Assembly: GCF_001279695.1 (NCBI RefSeq)
Contig: NZ_LGDD01000297.1
Coordinates: forward strand, 4,959 to 68,958
Direction: 5' to 3'
Source of the DNA: Streptomyces sp. WM6378
Lineage (GTDB): Bacteria; Actinomycetota; Actinomycetes; Streptomycetales; Streptomycetaceae
Length of the DNA: 64,000 nt
A model generated the notes under the pieces. It saw only the letters and a list, made by a program, of their open reading frames with translations. It did no database searches and had not been told where the DNA came from. The translations under genes and the position numbers were made by a program. This document shows, in pieces, positions 55,294 to 63,902 of the stretch; within the stretch, counting starts at the first letter, position 1, and each line of letters opens with the position of its first letter.

Positions 55294-55647
55294 TCAGGGA
55301 AGTGGGGCACCGTAGTAGCGGCCGATCATGTCGCGGTAGGTGGGATCGTCTAGGTGGGTGGCCGGTTGGTACTCCGGAGAGTCCTTGACCTGGTCCCGGG
55401 TGAGGGCGACGTGGATCTTCTTCTCGTCCGGGTCGAGCCTGGTGACGGTGCCGGCCGGCAGCAGGACGCGCTTGCCGAAGATCCACGGCCCGGTGTCGAC
55501 CACGAGGTGCGCGGAGCCGACGTCGTCGGAGTGGTGGTCGACCTTGCCGATGTTCCCGTCGGCCGCCTCGACCTTCCAGCCGCGCAGATCTGCGCCGGCG
55601 AGATGGCCGCTGGTGTCCTGGTAACCCCAGAGATCCTTGTTCGTCAC
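55294..55647 (-). CDS. PRC-barrel domain protein
   Basis: A 117-residue soluble protein. The PRC-barrel beta strands are readable (LRGWKVEAADGNIGKVDHHS, AHLVVDTGPWIFGKRVLLPAGTVTRLD, KKIHVALTRDQVKDSPEY), followed by a short helical tail. PRC-barrel proteins bind RNA or protein partners; in streptomycetes this arrangement is frequent in osmotic-stress regulons. The ATG at 55647 is clear. It is on the same strand as and downstream of the sigma gene but 195 nt away. Confidence 0.88.
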   Translation of the reverse strand: MTNKDLWGYQDTSGHLAGADLRGWKVEAADGNIGKVDHHSDDVGSAHLVVDTGPWIFGKRVLLPAGTVTRLDPDEKKIHVALTRDQVKDSPEYQPATHLDDPTYRDMIGRYYGAPLP

Positions 55648-55842
55648 GGGGATGTCCCCTTTCCGTTCGTGTCGCGGCGGGCCTCGGCCACGTGGCCCGC
55701 CGGTTCGATGCGTGTCTCACGCCGTCCCGCGGCCACCTGGGGGCGGCCCGTATGTCTCCGTCGCCGAGCTCTTGCCCGAGCCCCCGGGCCGGCAGGGCCC
55801 GCTCGATCGTCCAGGTGACTTCCCGAAATCGATCAGCGACGG

Positions 55843-56751
55843 TCAGGCGCGTACGGCCCGGTCCTCGACCATCCCGGCGCGGAGCTTGGTCAGAATGCGG
55901 GAGAGCAGGCGCGAGACCTGCATCTGCGAGACCCCGAGCTCCCGGCCGATCTCGGCCTGCGTGAGCTCGCGCCCGAACCGCATGCTCACGATGCACCGCT
56001 CGCGCTCGCTCAGCGCGCCCATCAGCGGCGCCAGGGTCTGGAGGTTCTCCACCTTCTCCATGCCGGGGTCGTCCTCGCCGATGAAGTCGACGAACGTTCG
56101 GCTCCTGCCGCCGGCCGTGCCGCCCGCCTCTTCCGTGTCGGCGGACATGTCGAGGGAGCCCGCGGTGTAGCCGTTGGCCGCGACGAGGCCCTCGACGACC
56201 TCCTCCTCGTCCCGGTCCAGATGTGCCGCGAGCTCCCGCACCGTCGGGTCGCGGTCCAGATCGAGGGCGAGGCGCTCCTTGGCCTTCGCGATCTCCACGC
56301 GCAGCTCCTGGAGGCGGCGCGGCACGTGCACCGCCCACGTCGTGTCGCGGAAAAACCGCTTGATCTCGCCCACGATGTACGGCACCGCGAAGGAGGTGAA
56401 CTCCACCTCGCGCGACAGCTCGAACCGGTCGATCGCCTTGATCAGGCCGATGGTGCCGACCTGGATCACGTCCTCCATCTCGCCGGTCCCGCGGTTGCGG
56501 AACCGGCCCGCCGCGAAGCGCACCAGCGAAAGGTTCATCTCGATGAGCGTGTTCCGTGCGTACTGATACTCCGGGGTGCCCTCCTCCAGGGCCTGAAGCC
56601 GCGCGAAGAACACCTTGGACAGTTCGCGGGCGTCCTTCGGCGCGACCTTTCCCGCATCCTCCACCCAGGGCAATTCCCCCGCCCCGGGCTCCATGGTCGT
56701 GGCCGCCGTCCGGTCCGTCCGCTCGCGTCCCGTCACCTGCGCCGCTGCCAT
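55843..56751 (-). CDS. SigB/SigF-family RNA polymerase sigma factor
   Basis: A 302-residue group-3 sigma factor. Region 2 is clear (NLSLVRFAAGRFRNRGTGEMEDVIQVGTIGLIKAI, with FTSFAVPYIVGEIKRFFRD), region 3 follows (LRVEIAKAKERLALDLDRDPTV), and region 4 ends the protein (LSERERCIVSMRFGRELTQAEIGRELGVSQMQVSRLL). This family governs osmotic, oxidative and developmental stress in Streptomyces. ATG 56751 has GGGAGG eight nt upstream. The RsbW-like kinase gene lies directly upstream on the same strand. Confidence 0.93.
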   Translation of the reverse strand: MAAAQVTGRERTDRTAATTMEPGAGELPWVEDAGKVAPKDARELSKVFFARLQALEEGTPEYQYARNTLIEMNLSLVRFAAGRFRNRGTGEMEDVIQVGTIGLIKAIDRFELSREVEFTSFAVPYIVGEIKRFFRDTTWAVHVPRRLQELRVEIAKAKERLALDLDRDPTVRELAAHLDRDEEEVVEGLVAANGYTAGSLDMSADTEEAGGTAGGRSRTFVDFIGEDDPGMEKVENLQTLAPLMGALSERERCIVSMRFGRELTQAEIGRELGVSQMQVSRLLSRILTKLRAGMVEDRAVRA

Positions 56752-56880
56752 GAGGACAACCTCCCTTGAGTCACGTGACTGCATCCGTCGGAGTGATCGG
56801 ATGCCCCTTGCGAATCGGATCATGCATGCGAGTTCCCTACGTGGCCGAAGTACGCGGTACGAGGCGGACTTCCGGCCCAG

Positions 56881-57291
56881 CTAGCGCGGCAGGGCGACGC
56901 AGACGCTCTTCCCGCCGTCACCGCAGGGCATGACGGCCACGCTGCGGGAGAGGTGGCGGACCAGGTGCCAGCCGAATCCGCCCTCGTATCCGCGCAGGTC
57001 CGGCGGGCGCTCGCGCGGCGGGTCGGGGCTGGGGTCCCGCACGCTGATGTGCAGCAGGCCGCGGTCGGCCGCGAAGTCCAGGGCGGTGGCGCCGCCCGCG
57101 TGCCGGAGGGCGTTCGTGACGAGCTCGGAGACGACGAGAACCACGTTCTCGGCGGCCTCCCTCGTGGGCCGGGGCGCCAGCGTGGAGAGGAACGCGCGAG
57201 CCGCGTCACGCGCCTGGGCCGGCGTGGCCGGACCCGTGCTCCGTAGGGCGGAGCCCGGCAGTGGACCGGTATCAGCAGACGGGCGAGCCAT
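56881..57291 (-). CDS. RsbW-like anti-sigma/serine kinase (HATPase_c_2)
   Basis: A 136-residue GHKL ATPase. The N-box Asn is in VVLVVSELVTNALRHAGG (about 50-67), the G1-type Asp in LLHISVRDPSPDPP, and the later Gly-rich loop is GGFGWHLVRHLSRSV. Such small kinases bind and inhibit SigB-type sigma factors or phosphorylate anti-anti-sigma proteins. The ATG at 57291 is good. It precedes the sigma gene on the same strand with 129 bp between, so partnership is likely but not proven. No anti-anti-sigma gene was seen. Confidence 0.88.
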   Translation of the reverse strand: MARPSADTGPLPGSALRSTGPATPAQARDAARAFLSTLAPRPTREAAENVVLVVSELVTNALRHAGGATALDFAADRGLLHISVRDPSPDPPRERPPDLRGYEGGFGWHLVRHLSRSVAVMPCGDGGKSVCVALPR

Positions 57292-57420
57292 GTTCGAGAC
57301 CCCCAGAGGATTTGCCCGTGGTTATGGATGTGGTGGGGCTTCTGCCCAGATTCGGCGCGGTCGAACGTGTGCGCGTGAGCGGATCGCACGGCACACCGGC
57401 ACCGCGCGGCCCACCCCGGC

Positions 57421-59274
57421 TCAGCGCACGACCGCGCGCTCCGCAAGGAGCCGTACCGCCGTCGCGATCGACTCGGCGTCGATGCCCGCCAGGTGCAGCT
57501 GCTCCTCGGGGCTCGCCGAGGCCGGCATGTGCTGGACGCCCAGGCGGACCAGGCGCGGCGCCGGGCGGCCGTCGGTGAAGGCCTCGGCCACCGCGTCGCC
57601 GATCCCGCCCCGCACCCGGTGGTCCTCGACGGTGACGAGGCATCCCGTCGCCTGGGCCGCCTCCCGGAGGGTCTCCGCGTCGGCCGGCTTCACCGAGTAC
57701 AGGTCGACGATCCGTACGTTGATGCCCTCCCGGTCCAGGAGCTCGCCCGCGCGCAGCGCCTCGTGGACGGTGATGCCTGCCGCCACGACCGTCACCCGGT
57801 CCCGGTCGCCGCGGCGGAGCACCTTGGAGCCGCCCGGCCGGAACTCCTCGTCGGGGCCGTAGATCACGGGAGTGCCGCCCCGGCTGGTGCGCAGGTAGCG
57901 CACCCCGGTCAACTCGGCCATCGTGGCGACCAGTTGGGCCGTCTGGTGGGCGTCGCACGGGTAGAGGACGGTGCTGCCGTGCACGGCCCGGAACATCGCG
58001 AGGTCCTCCAGGCCCATCTGCGACGGGCCGTCCCGGCCGATGGCGACCCCGGCGTGCGAGCCGACGAGGTTGATGCCGGCCCGGCTCATAGCTGCCATCC
58101 GTACGAAGTCGTGCGCGCGGGTCAGGAAGGCCGCGAACGACGAGGCGAAGGGGATGTAGCCCCTGGCCTGGAGGCCCACCGCGGCCGCGACGAGCTGCTG
58201 CTCGGCGATGTAGCACTCGAAGAACCGCTCGGGGTGGGCCTTGGCGAAGAACTCGGTACGCGTGGAGTCGCCCACCTCGCCGTCGAGCGCCACCACGTCC
58301 TCGCGCGCCGAGCCGAGCGCGGCCAGCGCCTGTCCATAGGCGTCGCGGGTCGCCACCGAGTCACCCGCCTCGAAGCGCGGCAGGTCCAGCTGTCCGCAGG
58401 GCGGGTGCCGCCGGGTCGGGGCTGCGGGCGGCGGGGAGACCTCGACGCGGACGAACCGGGGGCCGCCGAGTTCCTCGATGGCGGCGTCCGCGTCCGGCAG
58501 CGGCTTGCCGTGCTGCCCTTCCCGGTCCTCGACCTGTGCGACGCCCCGGCCCTTGCGGGTGCGGGCGATGACGGCGCTGGGCCGCGAGCGCGTGGCCGAC
58601 GCCTCGGTGAACGCCGCGTCCACCGCCTCGACGTCGTGCCCGTCGACCTCGATCGTGTGCCAGCCGAAGGCTTTGAGGCGGCGGGCGTACGCGTCGAGGT
58701 CCCAGCCGTGCCGGGTCGGCCCGCGCTGGCCGAGCCGGTTCACGTCGATGATCAGCGTCAGGTTGTCCAGGTGCTCGTACGCCGCGTGCTCGGCGGCCTC
58801 CCAGACCGACCCCTCGGCCATCTCGCTGTCGCCGGACAGCACCCACACCCGGTACGGCGCGTGTTCGAGCCGCTTGCCCGCCAGCGCCATGCCGACTCCG
58901 ACCGGCAGCCCCTGACCGAGCGAGCCCGTCGCCACGTCCACCCAGGGCAGCCGGGGCGTGGGATGCCCCTCCATGCGGCTGTCGCGGCGGCGGAACGTCA
59001 GGAGTTCCTCGTCGTCGACGACGCCCGCCGCCCGGTACATCGCGTACAGCAGCGGTGATGCGTGGCCCTTAGAGAGGATCAGCCGGTCGTTCCCCGAGTG
59101 ATCGGGTTGGTCGAAGTCATAGTGCAGATGGCGGGCGAGCAGGACCGCCGCCAGGTCCGCGACGGACATCGAGGACGTCGGATGGCCCGAATTCGCCGCG
59201 GCTGCGGCGCGCACCGCGTCCACCCTCAACTGCTGTCCCAGATCGGCGAGTTCGCGCACGGCTTCGCGTTGCAT
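57421..59274 (-). CDS. tkt: Transketolase
   Basis: A full-length 617-residue transketolase. It has the ThDP-binding GDSEMAEGSVWEAAEHAAY (about 147-165) and the substrate His positions in SGHPTSSMS and SKGHASPLLYAMY. The central pyrimidine domain includes FFECYIAEQQLVAAAVGL with the catalytic Glu, and the C-terminal domain is intact. It is shorter than housekeeping TktA (about 690-700 residues) and is probably a stress-linked second copy, given the sigma genes beside it. ATG 59274 has AAGGAG upstream. Confidence 0.9.
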   Translation of the reverse strand: MQREAVRELADLGQQLRVDAVRAAAAANSGHPTSSMSVADLAAVLLARHLHYDFDQPDHSGNDRLILSKGHASPLLYAMYRAAGVVDDEELLTFRRRDSRMEGHPTPRLPWVDVATGSLGQGLPVGVGMALAGKRLEHAPYRVWVLSGDSEMAEGSVWEAAEHAAYEHLDNLTLIIDVNRLGQRGPTRHGWDLDAYARRLKAFGWHTIEVDGHDVEAVDAAFTEASATRSRPSAVIARTRKGRGVAQVEDREGQHGKPLPDADAAIEELGGPRFVRVEVSPPPAAPTRRHPPCGQLDLPRFEAGDSVATRDAYGQALAALGSAREDVVALDGEVGDSTRTEFFAKAHPERFFECYIAEQQLVAAAVGLQARGYIPFASSFAAFLTRAHDFVRMAAMSRAGINLVGSHAGVAIGRDGPSQMGLEDLAMFRAVHGSTVLYPCDAHQTAQLVATMAELTGVRYLRTSRGGTPVIYGPDEEFRPGGSKVLRRGDRDRVTVVAAGITVHEALRAGELLDREGINVRIVDLYSVKPADAETLREAAQATGCLVTVEDHRVRGGIGDAVAEAFTDGRPAPRLVRLGVQHMPASASPEEQLHLAGIDAESIATAVRLLAERAVVR

Positions 59275-59528
59275 GTCACTCCTTGCGCTCGACGGCCCGT
59301 CGGGCGGACCTGCTGGTGCGTGCTGTCGGGCGTGGCCGGGAGCAGGGGCGGCGGCGCGCCTCCGGCGGCCACGCGGGCCGGAGACCGCTCACCGCGTCGG
59401 GTATCCCCGGGGGCCGAGCGCAAACGGTCACGCGCTGCCGCCAGCCGGATCGGCGCGCGGGCGACCGGACCGGCCTTTCGCCACGCCCGCGCCGGAGAAC
59501 CGCCGCGGGTTCGACGCCCCGAACCGGC

Positions 59529-59690
59529 GGGGACGTGGCCAACAACCAGCTCAACTGGCAGTGGATGGCGGGGACCGGCATGAACCCTGGGAGCGGAACG
59601 CAGCGGACCGGGCCGGGCTCGACTACCCCGACCCGGTCGTGGATCTCGCTGAGGGGCGCGCCCGCTTCGAGTGGGCGCGCGACATCCGGG
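59529..59690 (+). pseudogene. Photolyase/cryptochrome C-terminal relic
   Basis: GDVANNQLNWQWMAGTG, the conserved C-terminal FAD-domain motif of CPD photolyases, is in one frame (59529-59579). The next recognisable part, HEPWERNAADRAGLDYPDPVV followed by DLAEGRARFE, is in another frame from about 59580. About 45 residues between are deleted, out of frame. Upstream sequence in all frames lacks the N-terminal photolyase domain. The gene is dead. Confidence 0.7.
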
Positions 59691-59741
59691 GCCAGAGCCG
59701 CCGACCTCGATCGGCGACCCTGGCCCCGGACGCCTACGGCC

Positions 59742-60146
59742 TCACCAGCGGTCGATGCCCATCGTCTTCGCCGCACTGTGGATGGCGTCGTAGTGCGGGA
59801 TCGACATGTCGGACTTCTTCTGCTTCGCCGGCAGGTTCCGGTCCGTGTGCCGGAACTCGTCGCGCGCGGCCGCGAGCAGGCTCGTGCCGTAGCTGACGGG
59901 CACGTCGTCCTTTCCGTGCACGGGATGCGACTTGGCGGCCGTCTGGCTCCCGGCCTTGGCCAGGATGCTCCGCGCCTGGTTGTACGCCGCGGGCTTGATC
60001 GTCTTCGGGTTGGCCGCCACGGCGTGGGCGCCGCTCACCGCGTGCGCGCCGTCGGTGACGACGGCGGCGGAGGCGGGCGCGACGACCGCGGCCAGCGCGC
60101 CGACCGCCAACGCGGCGGCCATACCCGTACGGACGATGAACTGCAT
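59742..60146 (-). CDS. Small secreted protein of unknown function
   Basis: A 134-residue exported protein. The signal peptide is MQFIVRTGMAAALAVGALAAVVAPASA, with Ala-x-Ala cleavage about residue 27. The mature part is basic and hydrophilic, ending in a helical domain (SYGTSLLAAARDEFRHTDRN and SIPHYDAIHSAAKTMG). I recognise no family. GC3 and the RBS (GAGG) support a real gene. ATG 60146 is chosen over the GTG at 60158 because it starts the signal peptide. Confidence 0.65.
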   Translation of the reverse strand: MQFIVRTGMAAALAVGALAAVVAPASAAVVTDGAHAVSGAHAVAANPKTIKPAAYNQARSILAKAGSQTAAKSHPVHGKDDVPVSYGTSLLAAARDEFRHTDRNLPAKQKKSDMSIPHYDAIHSAAKTMGIDRW

Positions 60147-60158
60147 ACGATTCCTCAC

Positions 60159-61169
60159 TCACTGGATGAAAAGCGTGCTGAACCTTGCGACAGGAAGCCT
60201 GCCGCGTCCGGGCAAACAGGGACGAGTGCCACTGGCCGGATCCCGGCGGCCCCTCCCCCGGCACGAGGCGGCGAGAGCCGCACCCGCGCCTGCTCGGACG
60301 CGCCAGGCGTCAAGGCGCCGCAAGGTGACGCATCTGTCCGGATTCGGCGTCCCGCGCGGCACGGCGGACTCGGCTTCCGCGTTCAGCGAGCCATGGCCAT
60401 GCACCCGCGTCGGCAAGGAAGTTGGGTACGTCACATGCATGGGTCGGCGAGTCGGGGGCACTCGGATCCCAAGCCCCCTCAGGGCCAGGTTCCCCCGGCC
60501 TGGCCCGGGCTCGCGGTCCCGCACATCCACACCTCTCCCGGATGTGCGGGACCGCTGTATGTCCCGCAGCCTGAAGGCGGGCCCGGCTCGCGGAGCGCTA
60601 TGGGGCAACCCACGCAGGTGAGGGGCATCCACCCGCTCAGCGGCGGCGAGTGCGGGGTGTGGCGGCGGGGTCGAGGGCAGACCGTGCTGGTCGACGTACC
60701 GGAACCGGAGCCGGTCGTCCGCCGCCACCGCGTCGGCGATCACACCGACGGTCGCCGCCGCGATCACGGCGCCGGGCTGCTGCAGCACCTCGGTGGCGAG
60801 GTCGGTCGCGGCGGCGCGCCGGCGCAGCGGTCGGGGCAGGATCTGGTCGAGCTTGAGCAGCGCGCTCGATGCGACCTCCTCATCGGGGAACCAGGTGCGG
60901 ATCAGGTGCAACCCGGCCACCAGCGCGGTGATCTCGTCGGCGCTGAACAGCAGCGGCGGCACCTTGACTCCGGGGCTCAGCCGATAGACGCTGCCCGGCC
61001 CCGGGCGGGCCTCGACGGCGTACCCGAGCCGGCGCAGCCGCTGGGCGTCACGTCGTACGGTGCGCGCGCTCGTGCCGAGCCGCTCGGCCAGGTCGGCGGC
61101 CGTCCACTCACCCCCCGACCGCAGCAGGGTCAGCATGGTGAGGGTTCTGAGCACGGGGTCGAGGTCCAT
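60159..61169 (-). pseudogene. YafY-type WYL regulator with lost C-terminal half
   Basis: The first ~165 residues are a normal helix-turn-helix regulator: LRTLTMLTLLRSGGEWTAADLAERLG, TSARTVRRDAQRLRRLGY (recognition helix), then the WYL-domain beginning LRFRYVDQHGLPS. After that point the frame runs on for 170 residues of Arg/Pro-rich non-protein sequence until a chance stop at 60159, crossing a strong inverted repeat at 60513-60555. The WYL motif and WCX domain are absent. The normal length (~320) is matched only by accident. It is divergent from the NmrA-like gene. Confidence 0.62.
60513..60555. terminator. 16-bp perfect inverted repeat inside the eroded WYL region
   Basis: GCGGTCCCGCACATCC and GGATGTGCGGGACCGC are perfect 16-bp arms separated by 11 nt. 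A repeat of this kind is terminator-like and supports the view that 60160-60660 is no longer protein-coding. Confidence 0.6.
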
Positions 61170-61252
61170 GCCGTCAGCCTTCCCGTAAAGGAGGACAGCT
61201 TCGGGCCGCCTCTGCCTCTAGCGTGAACCGAGTCACCGAAGGAGAGGAAGCC

Positions 61253-62134
61253 ATGCAGATCGCTGTCACAACGCCGACCGGCAACGTCGGCCGCCACGTC
61301 GTCGCCACACTGATCCGCGCCGGGATCCGCCCACGCGTCTTGTCGCGCCACCCCGACCGGCTGGCTCCCGAGGTCCGGCACCAGGTGGACGCCGTGCCGG
61401 TCGACCAGTACGACGCCGAAGCGGTGGCGGCCGCCACAGAAGGTATCGACGCCCTGTACTGGGTGAACCCGACCAGCGGCAGCGACGACCCCCTCGCCGA
61501 CTGCGCCCGCGCCACCGGCAGCGTGGTCCACGCCGTCACCGCGAACGGGATCGGCCGCGTTGTTTTCCAGAGCAGCGTCGGAGCCGAGAAACGTCACGGT
61601 GCCGGGGAGATCGACGGCCTGGCGCACACCGAGACGGCGCTGGACGACCTGGGCATCGATGTCACCCACCTCCGCTGCGGCTACTTCTTCACCAATCTCG
61701 AACCCCAACTCGACGCCCTACGAGCCGGAGTTCTCCAGGTGATCCTTCCGCTCGACCACCCCATGGCCTGGGTCGCGCCCCGCGACATCGCCGAGGTGGC
61801 CGCCACCCGCCTCCTGTCCCCCGCCTGGTCCGGACGCCGCGTCCAAGCGGTGCACGGACCCGCCGACCTGACATGGCATCAGGTCGCTGCCGTCCTCACC
61901 GCCGCAACCGGCCGAAAGATCAGCGTCGAGCAGATCACGGACGATGCCATGCGCACGCAGCTCCGACGGGCCGGGATGTCGGACGCAACGGTCGAAGCCG
62001 TGCTCGGAATGTCGACCGGCCTGCGCGAGGGCTTCGTCCCCGAACAGCCCCGCACGATCCGGACGACCACCCCGACCACGCTCGCGGCGTGGGCCTACGA
62101 CCGTCTCCGGCCGCGGTTGATCGACGCGTCGTAG
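61253..62134 (+). CDS. NmrA-like NAD(P)-binding protein
   Basis: A 293-residue atypical SDR. TTPTGNVGRHVVATLIRAG is the G-x-x-G-x-x-G cofactor site at the N-terminus, with RVLSRHPDRL behind strand two. The active-site Tyr-x3-Lys is missing, as in NmrA/azoreductase-like relatives that sense NAD(P) or reduce quinones. The C-terminal half has AWVAPRDIAEVAATRLL. ATG 61253 follows GGAGAGGAAG. The eroded WYL regulator is divergent and was presumably its regulator. Confidence 0.87.
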   Translation: MQIAVTTPTGNVGRHVVATLIRAGIRPRVLSRHPDRLAPEVRHQVDAVPVDQYDAEAVAAATEGIDALYWVNPTSGSDDPLADCARATGSVVHAVTANGIGRVVFQSSVGAEKRHGAGEIDGLAHTETALDDLGIDVTHLRCGYFFTNLEPQLDALRAGVLQVILPLDHPMAWVAPRDIAEVAATRLLSPAWSGRRVQAVHGPADLTWHQVAAVLTAATGRKISVEQITDDAMRTQLRRAGMSDATVEAVLGMSTGLREGFVPEQPRTIRTTTPTTLAAWAYDRLRPRLIDAS

Positions 62135-62246
62135 TCGTAGACGTGGACGACCAACACCCGTCAGGCTCCATTCGCGACGGCACCGACCACCACATGCCCC
62201 ACAACAACCGCCGGGCCGCCTAGACTTCCAGCCGGTCTGCCCGGCG

Positions 62247-62846
62247 ATGGGTGGCATCCCGGGGGGGGTCCAGGCGATGTACGACGATGTCGTGGACAGA
62301 TACGGCCGCCTCGACGTCATTTACAACAACATGGGGCTGATGAACCGCGGCGACCGGTCCGTGCTGGACACCAGCCTCCAGACCTGGCGCACAGTCCACG
62401 ACGCGAACCTGACCAGCATCTTCCTGTCCTGCAAGCACGGGATCCCGCACCTCCTGAACACCGAACCATCGGGCGGGTCCGTCATCAACTCCGCGTCGTT
62501 CCTGGCCGCCGTCGGGTCGGCCACGGCCCCCATGGCGTACGCCGCCGCGAAAGCCGGCGTCGTTCAGCTGACCAGAGACCTTGGCGTCCATCTCGCGCGC
62601 AGCAAAGTGCGTGTCAACGCGGTGCTGTTCGGGCCCATCGAAACACCGGACCAGCGGGCGGTCTTCGATCGCAACCCTGGCGCTCTGGAGAAACGCCTGG
62701 TGCACTGGCCCATGGGGCGATTCGGCACGCTGGAGGAAGCCTCCGGAACGATCGCCTTTCTCGCCAGTGACGATTCCGGCTTCATCACCGCCACCGCGGT
62801 GCCGCTCGACGGCGGCATCACCGAAGCGTTCACCGTCCCGGAGTGA
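62247..62846 (+). pseudogene. 5'-truncated short-chain dehydrogenase
   Basis: The 199-residue frame begins in the middle of an SDR: YGRLDVIYNNMGLMNRG (NNMG in place of NNAG), then the catalytic Ser-Tyr-Lys (NSASFLAAVGSATAPMAYAAAKAGV) and the C-terminal FLASDDSGFITATAVPLDGG. The cofactor-binding TGxxxGIG and about 70 N-terminal residues are missing. Upstream a run of eight G lies at the break. Without the nucleotide-binding strand it cannot work as a dehydrogenase. Confidence 0.68.
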
Positions 62847-63180
62847 CCGCGCCCCGCACCCGGATCCCCTCCCGGAACACAAGCGGAAAAGCATCCGAAA
62901 CGAAGTGTCGGCGGGCTCACCGGGATCGCTTCCGATGCGAGATCGGTGTCAAGTGCCCCTACCAGCCCGCTCGTTGACCTTCGCGACACGGCCGCACCCC
63001 GCCCCGACCTGTGCGCCAAACGGTGGGCGCGCACCTGACACATGCACGCTGGGCGTACACGCCACGGCCTCTGAGGGTGTGTCACGTTCTGTATTTGGTC
63101 ACGCCGTGGGATGTCTCCGCGCGGACCGGACGATCACGGGGCCAGCGTGTGCGTGTCCGGCCGAACCAGTGCCGGGCACG
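62847..63180. other. Non-coding gap in the eroded region
   Basis: I see nothing assignable in these 334 bp on either strand; possible further relics are too degraded to name. Confidence 0.5.
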
Positions 63181-63392
63181 CTCACCGACCGCGCCCACGT
63201 CACGTACACCTTCCGCAACCTGCGCCTGGCCGGACACCAGTCGGTCAAGGTCCACACCGGCAAGGGCCGCGACACCAACCGTGCGTCTACCAGGACCGCC
63301 GCGACTACGCCTGGGACAACCACGCGGGCACCGCGACCCTGCGCGACCACCACCACCGCACCATTGACGCCAAGTCCTGGCGACACCGCTAA
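63181..63392 (+). pseudogene. Lamin-tail-domain (LTD) protein C-terminal relic, frameshifted
   Basis: The first frame gives LTDRAHVTYTFRNLRLAGHQSVKVHTGKGRDTNR. From about 63282 the other frame gives VYQDRRDYAWDNHAGTATLRD and ends TIDAKSWRHR before TAA at 63392. These are contiguous parts of the streptomycete LTD surface proteins (TYTFRNL...VKVHTG...VYQDRR...DTATLRD...SKSW). One or two bases lost or gained near 63282 caused the shift. The signal peptide and N-terminus are absent. Confidence 0.7.
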
Positions 63393-63502
63393 CCACCGCC
63401 GCGCAACGCCACGTTGACGTGCCGGTGCCGGGCGCCCCGAGAGGGTGCCCGGCACCGGCATGTCGTGGGGGAGGCCGTCGCCATCCGCGTCGGAACGGAT
63501 CG

Positions 63503-63892
63503 CTAGGCGACGGGCCGACGCGCGTACACCTCGATCTCGATCTTCATGCGGGGGTCCGCGAGACCGCACATGAGCATCGTCGCGGCCGGCCGGACCTGAC
63601 CGAACGCTCGACGCAGCACCGGCCAGCAGGGCTCGAAGTCGGTCCGGTCGGGCAGCAGATACCGCACTCGCACCACGTCGGCGAAGGTGCACGCCGCTTC
63701 GGTCAGCGCCGCCTCGATGTTGCGCAAGCACTGTTCGGCCTGTTCCACCACGTCGTCGGAGATCGTCATCGCGGCGTAGTCGAATCCGGTAGTCCCGGAC
63801 ACATGCACCCAGTCGCCGTCGACCACGGCGCGGGCATAGCCGATCTGCTCCTCGAACGTCGAGCCGCTGAGGATGGAACGTCGCTCTGTCAT
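63503..63892 (-). CDS. RidA family protein (reactive intermediate deaminase)
   Basis: A 129-residue YjgF/YER057c-fold protein. VVDGDWVHVSGTTGFDYA, the trimer-face helix VVEQAEQCLRNIEAALTEAACTFADVVRVRYLL and the end IEIEVYARRP are typical. The arginine that binds the carboxylate in canonical RidA (about position 105) is replaced in this frame by PRMKIEIE, so the subgroup is probably not an imine deaminase of the standard type. ATG 63892 lies 10 bp from the transposase relic's stop. Confidence 0.85.
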   Translation of the reverse strand: MTERRSILSGSTFEEQIGYARAVVDGDWVHVSGTTGFDYAAMTISDDVVEQAEQCLRNIEAALTEAACTFADVVRVRYLLPDRTDFEPCWPVLRRAFGQVRPAATMLMCGLADPRMKIEIEVYARRPVA

Positions 63893-63902
63893 GTGCCAAA
63901 CG

